64,000 nt of DNA from Novacetimonas pomaceti (GTDB lineage: Bacteria; Pseudomonadota; Alphaproteobacteria; Acetobacterales; Acetobacteraceae): assembly GCF_003207955.1 (NCBI RefSeq), contig NZ_NOXG01000009.1, forward strand, positions 34,473 to 98,472, read 5' to 3'. The position numbers and the translations under genes are program-made. Shown here piece after piece: positions 60,989 to 64,000 of this stretch (its first letter is position 1; every line of letters begins with the position of its first letter). The notes under the pieces were generated by a model. It ran no database searches. It was given only the letters and a program-made list of their open reading frames with translations, and was not told the DNA's origin.

Positions 60989-62081
60989 CCAGCAGGCTGA
61001 CCTTTTCCTGTGGGTAGAGCGCCTGAACGCCCGCCGTCACCACCCGGTCCCCGGCGTTCAGGCCGGATGCAACCACCACGTCATCGGTTGCGTACCGGGC
61101 GATGGCAACGGGCCGCTGCGACACACGCAGCGTATCGGGGGCGACGACCCATACGGCGGGCCTGCCATCCTGCGTTGTCAGCGCGGACGGGGGCAGATGG
61201 ACGCTCACTGCCGACGGCATGACCAGATGGCCCGTCACCACCGCGCCCAGCGGCATCATGTCCCGCGTGGCATGCAGCAGGGCCCTGGTGTGATAGGTTC
61301 GGGTTAGCGGATCGGTATCGGGCGCGATTTCATAAATCGCGGCGGGCGCGCAGACATGCGGGGATGCGTCCAGGCAGACCTTCATCGTCATGCCCACGGC
61401 CAGATGGGCATGCGCGATGTCCCCGGGCATGTCGAACTGCGCATCCAGCCCGTCATTGGCCGCCATGCGCAGCACGGGCTGGCCTGCGGCGACCACTTCG
61501 CCCGCCTCCACCAGCCTGTCGGTCACCATGCCGTCTTCGGGGGCGGAAAGGCGTGTATAGCCAAGCTGTTCCTGCGCCACGCGCACCTGTGCCTGCGTGG
61601 CCTGCACCTGATCCAGCGCGGTTTTGTACCGGCGGACCGCATCATCATATTCATTGCGCGAAATGGCCTGCGCCGGCAGGAGCGCTGTCGCGCGCTGTTT
61701 CAGGGGCGCGGCCTGATCCAGCGCGGCCTTTGCCGTCGCGGCCTCCGCCAGCGCGGTGCGCAGGGTCTGCTGCTGGACCGTATCATCCAGTCGCGCCAGC
61801 ACATCGCCGGCATGCACGATGCTTCCCACCAGGACCGTGCGTTCCACGACCTTGCCAGGCAGGCGGAAGGCCAGATTAATGTAGCGATGGGCCGCAATCT
61901 GGCCGGTCACCACTTCCCCATCCGTATCGGGCGCGGGCTGAACGATGACCGAACGCACGGGGCGGACTTCTTCCACGGGTGCCTTCTTATGGCATGCCGA
62001 AAGCAACAGCAGCAGGCAGAGCAGGATCAGCACGGGCCTTTGCCGGTCATCCGCCTTCCGCGTTGTCGGGTCAGGATGCAT
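60966..62081 (-). CDS. RND efflux periplasmic adaptor (MFP) lipoprotein
   Basis: About 371 residues with a lipoprotein signal (PVLILLCLLLLLSACHKKAP, Cys in LSAC). The lipoyl half-motifs are FRLPGKVVERTVLVGSIVHAGD and YTRLSAPEDGMVTDRLVEAGE; the alpha-hairpin between them is short; AQFDMP and DTLRVSQRPVAIARY belong to the barrel and proximal domains. The ATG at 62081 gives a compact lipoprotein signal; an ATG at 62192 preceded by GGGGATGG is a possible longer start. First gene of an MFP-RND-OMF operon lying downstream of a TetR gene on the same strand. Confidence 0.87.
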   Translation of the reverse strand: MHPDPTTRKADDRQRPVLILLCLLLLLSACHKKAPVEEVRPVRSVIVQPAPDTDGEVVTGQIAAHRYINLAFRLPGKVVERTVLVGSIVHAGDVLARLDDTVQQQTLRTALAEAATAKAALDQAAPLKQRATALLPAQAISRNEYDDAVRRYKTALDQVQATQAQVRVAQEQLGYTRLSAPEDGMVTDRLVEAGEVVAAGQPVLRMAANDGLDAQFDMPGDIAHAHLAVGMTMKVCLDASPHVCAPAAIYEIAPDTDPLTRTYHTRALLHATRDMMPLGAVVTGHLVMPSAVSVHLPPSALTTQDGRPAVWVVAPDTLRVSQRPVAIARYATDDVVVASGLNAGDRVVTAGVQALYPQEKVSLLDEADVRP

Positions 62082-62390
62082 GTCCGGCGCGGTGCGCCCC
62101 CTGCCCCGCATGACCGGGAACAGGATGGCGCCCAGGAACGAAGGGGCCCCCGCATGACCCATGACCTTTTTGCCAGCATCTCTGGTTTGCATGGATATGC
62201 ACCATCCCCAATCAGTTCGCGAACCCGGCAGCAGGATCCGGCCGTCACGATTTACATATACGGACCCGTATCGTATCGCAACATGATAAAAGGCTATGGA
62301 AACAGCACGGCCATTTCCAGTCCCTTATCCGCCCGATGGATGGGCTGCCACAGTGGCGGCCAGGCAGCGCATGGATGGAATACCGCCGGG
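62082..62390. other. Regulatory region between tetR and the RND operon
   Basis: About 300 bases that follow the TetR gene and precede the adaptor gene, both on the minus strand. It contains a perfect palindrome at 62258-62271 and a CGTATCGTATCG direct repeat just beside it. Part of the right side may code for an N-terminal extension of the adaptor if translation begins at 62192. Confidence 0.45.
62258..62271. promoter_or_regulatory. Candidate TetR operator
   Basis: ATACGG-AC-CCGTAT is a perfect inverted repeat, followed by an overlapping CGTATCGTATCG. It lies 66 bp upstream of the longer possible adaptor start and 177 bp upstream of the preferred one. The linked TetR-type gene makes it a natural repressor target. 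Confidence 0.5.
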
Positions 62391-63050
62391 TCAGGCATTG
62401 TCCGTGCAGCCTATGCCGCCAAGGAAGATGCCCCAGGCCCGGTCGAAAAACTGCTGTCGCGCCCTGGCATCCTGCACCTGATTCTGCCCCAGCATGGTAT
62501 TCTGCAATGGCCAGCCGATCACAAGGCTCATGAGGACGCGCGTCGTCTCCTCATGGTTCGCGGACTTGATGCGCCCCGCATCCGCCGCCGCCTTGAGAAG
62601 GCGGCAGAGGGTCGCCACGAAGGGTTCCACGATGGTTTCCATCATTTCGTCGGCGATGAAGGGGATGCGATGCCCATCCCCGATGACGATGCGATAGGCC
62701 TCCCGCGTTTCGGGACGCAGCATGAAGTCCAGAAAGAACAGGGCGATCTCTTTCGTCGCCACCAGCGGATCCGTCGATGATACCTCGACCGCGCCGGCTT
62801 CATCCAGCAGCATCCTGCCGCGCTCGGCCACGACCGCCTTGAACAGGTCCTCTTTCGAGGAATAGCGGCGATAGAGCGTGGCTTTGCTGCACCCTATGAC
62901 ACGCGCTATCTTTTCGAGCGACGTGGCGGCATATCCCTGCTCGACGAAAAGGGCTGCCGCAACCTCAAGAACCTGCCGGTCAAGCTGCGCCGACATCTCC
63001 GGTGACGGACGCCCACCTGTATGCTGGGGCCTTGATAGTGCGTCAGGCAT
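62391..63050 (-). CDS. TetR family transcriptional regulator
   Basis: A 219-residue repressor-type regulator. The helix-turn-helix is typical (VLEVAAALFVEQGYAATSLEKI, then ARVIGCSKATLYRRYSSKEDLFKAVV). The C-terminal ligand domain resembles the AefR-like type (FLDFMLRPETREAYRIVIGD). It sits just upstream of the MFP-RND-OMF operon in the same direction and presumably represses it, releasing DNA when a pump substrate binds. The ATG at 63050 is the first Met of the frame; family sequence starts by about residue 20. Confidence 0.9.
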   Translation of the reverse strand: MPDALSRPQHTGGRPSPEMSAQLDRQVLEVAAALFVEQGYAATSLEKIARVIGCSKATLYRRYSSKEDLFKAVVAERGRMLLDEAGAVEVSSTDPLVATKEIALFFLDFMLRPETREAYRIVIGDGHRIPFIADEMMETIVEPFVATLCRLLKAAADAGRIKSANHEETTRVLMSLVIGWPLQNTMLGQNQVQDARARQQFFDRAWGIFLGGIGCTDNA

Positions 63051-63672
63051 TTCCTGTCCTTCGGTTGCCTCGGGTCTGATAAAGCACGGGCCTCATACCA
63101 CAGAACGGCTTTGCGACGCCATTGCGTGCCTTTCCTGTGGGAACGGATGCCAGCCCGGCGCGTCCTGACGACAGGAATACGGGTCTGATGGCCGGATACG
63201 GAGGATTGCATGTCGGACCACCATGCGCCCCTGCGGCCAGCGCAAACCCGTGGATCATGTCCCGGTCGGTTTCCTGCAGGACTCTGCGGATGCAAGACGC
63301 CCTGAAGCTTTGAAGTCAGGCCCGATGCGTGAGGATGGACATGGGATCCAGAAGGATCCACGCGGTTTGTCACGAACCGGAGGTCATGGGCTCGTCCTCC
63401 TGTAATTTCCTTCAGGGTGATGGTGCGGGGAAATCATGCGACCAGAATGGATGAATTTGTAAATTTCGTAATCCGGAACCGCACATCCGGGACATGCCAA
63501 ATTCCGCATTGCCGATCATGCTTTTCGCTACCTGCATGCCGCATTTTTTGAATTCCTGAAAATATTACATTCATTCCAGGGCAAAGAAAATATCCGGATA
63601 CTTATGAATATAATCGTGAGTATCAGAAATGTTACCTATACCACCCGATTCATTCTGTATCATGAGAAGAAT
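63051..63672. other. Intergenic region without a supported gene
   Basis: About 620 bases upstream of the tetR gene. Frames on both strands overlap here, but none shows family features, codon regularity or a good ribosome site. From about 63530 the DNA turns AT-rich, which probably marks a promoter for the small open frame that follows. Confidence 0.4.
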
Positions 63673-63939
63673 ATGGAAAATGGATTTGCATTTATGAATA
63701 TATTGGCGAAACGGATATATTCAGGATGGCTGTTACGCGGAAACATGGCGGGTATCGTCACGCTGATGATGATGCTCGCAATGACTGCGACCGGGCTGGC
63801 ACAACCCGTCACAACCCGTCTCCGGCAGTCGCAGGCCCCGGCTTTCCCCAATGAGGCGCAGCCTTCGGATCAGGAAAACCTGACTTTCCGCTCGCTCTTC
63901 GACGCGGAAATCTCACAGAAGGGTTGTACATCGGGTTAG
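63673..63939 (+). CDS. Small putative secreted protein
   Basis: An 88-residue open frame starting after GAGAAGAAT. A signal peptide is likely: RIYSGWLLRGNMAGIVTLMM, hydrophobic to about residue 40, ending TGLAQP. The remaining 45 residues are polar (TRLRQSQAPAFPNEAQPSDQ) and match no family I know. The DNA contains a direct tandem CACAACCCGT repeat near 63800. The length and end point could reflect a frameshifted or truncated gene. AT-rich upstream DNA is consistent with a promoter. Confidence 0.4.
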   Translation: MENGFAFMNILAKRIYSGWLLRGNMAGIVTLMMMLAMTATGLAQPVTTRLRQSQAPAFPNEAQPSDQENLTFRSLFDAEISQKGCTSG

Positions 63940-64000
63940 ATTATGAAAAAGTCTGTTTTGCACAAAAGAAATTTTCGTAAGCTATAAGAAAACCCGATGC

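Noticed and set aside
1..64000. tRNA, rRNA, known riboswitch classes or a replication origin
   Set aside because: I looked for cloverleaf arms with CCA ends, conserved rRNA strings, common riboswitch cores and DnaA box clusters and saw none I could support by eye.

Overview
The window is GC-rich DNA that reads like an acetic acid bacterium (Acetobacteraceae, most likely Komagataeibacter, Gluconacetobacter or a close relative). The case rests on content: a bacterial pyruvate decarboxylase with all expected catalytic residues, a three-subunit FAD/haem c membrane sugar dehydrogenase, an OprB-type carbohydrate porin, several tripartite efflux pumps, and a decayed IS5-type transposase of the kind common in these genomes. 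No rRNA, tRNA or CRISPR array was seen. Genus assignment is inference.

Layout. 1-6.0 kb is the end of a surface polysaccharide locus: two GT2 glycosyltransferases, a convergent membrane acyltransferase, GalE and a Wzx-like flippase. 6.0-8.5 kb holds a TSUP exporter and an MFS exporter. 8.7-14.0 kb is a lactate/pyruvate module: OprB porin and respiratory D-lactate dehydrogenase on the minus strand, divergent from pyruvate decarboxylase. An HpxZ-like orphan follows, then the small/large/cytochrome c sugar dehydrogenase operon (15.1-18.6 kb). 19-24.6 kb carries a secreted Gln-rich protein, a DOPA-dioxygenase family protein, a glucoamylase-like protein, an Lrp regulator divergent from a saccharopine-dehydrogenase-like gene, and a D-2-hydroxyacid dehydrogenase. 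24.8-28.1 kb is a solitary Eco57I-like DNA methylase. 28.1-34.2 kb has an aldo/keto reductase, an EamA transporter, RlmJ, and an MHS transporter plus M20 amidohydrolase pair. 34.8-38.2 kb is a large Upf1-like helicase with a coiled-coil insert. 38.3-43.9 kb is a sulfonate-type ABC uptake locus that includes a TonB-dependent receptor. 44.5-45.1 kb is repeat and transposase debris. 45.1-51.2 kb is a LysR regulator divergent from a DHA2 MFS/HlyD/NodT efflux operon ending in a pirin-like gene. 51.4-56.3 kb has a DUF1349 protein, an acetyltransferase, a HupE-N-like/DUF3500 pair and a tannase-family esterase. 56.5-63.1 kb is a TetR/MFP/RND/OMF efflux set.

How the genes fit together. The oxidation genes fit the group's habit of feeding the respiratory chain from periplasmic and membrane oxidation: D-lactate to pyruvate (Dld), pyruvate to acetaldehyde (Pdc), and a sugar or polyol oxidised by the FAD/haem c complex. 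The ABC components and TonB receptor would form an outer-to-inner membrane sulfur-source uptake route, and a near-identical palindrome lies about 100 bp upstream of both transcription units.

Beyond genes, the strongest signal is a dispersed intergenic repeat (about 80 bp, two A/T-rich hairpins, termini AAGTTTTTGG / CCAAAAACTT). About eight full or partial copies occur, mostly between convergent genes just after stop codons.
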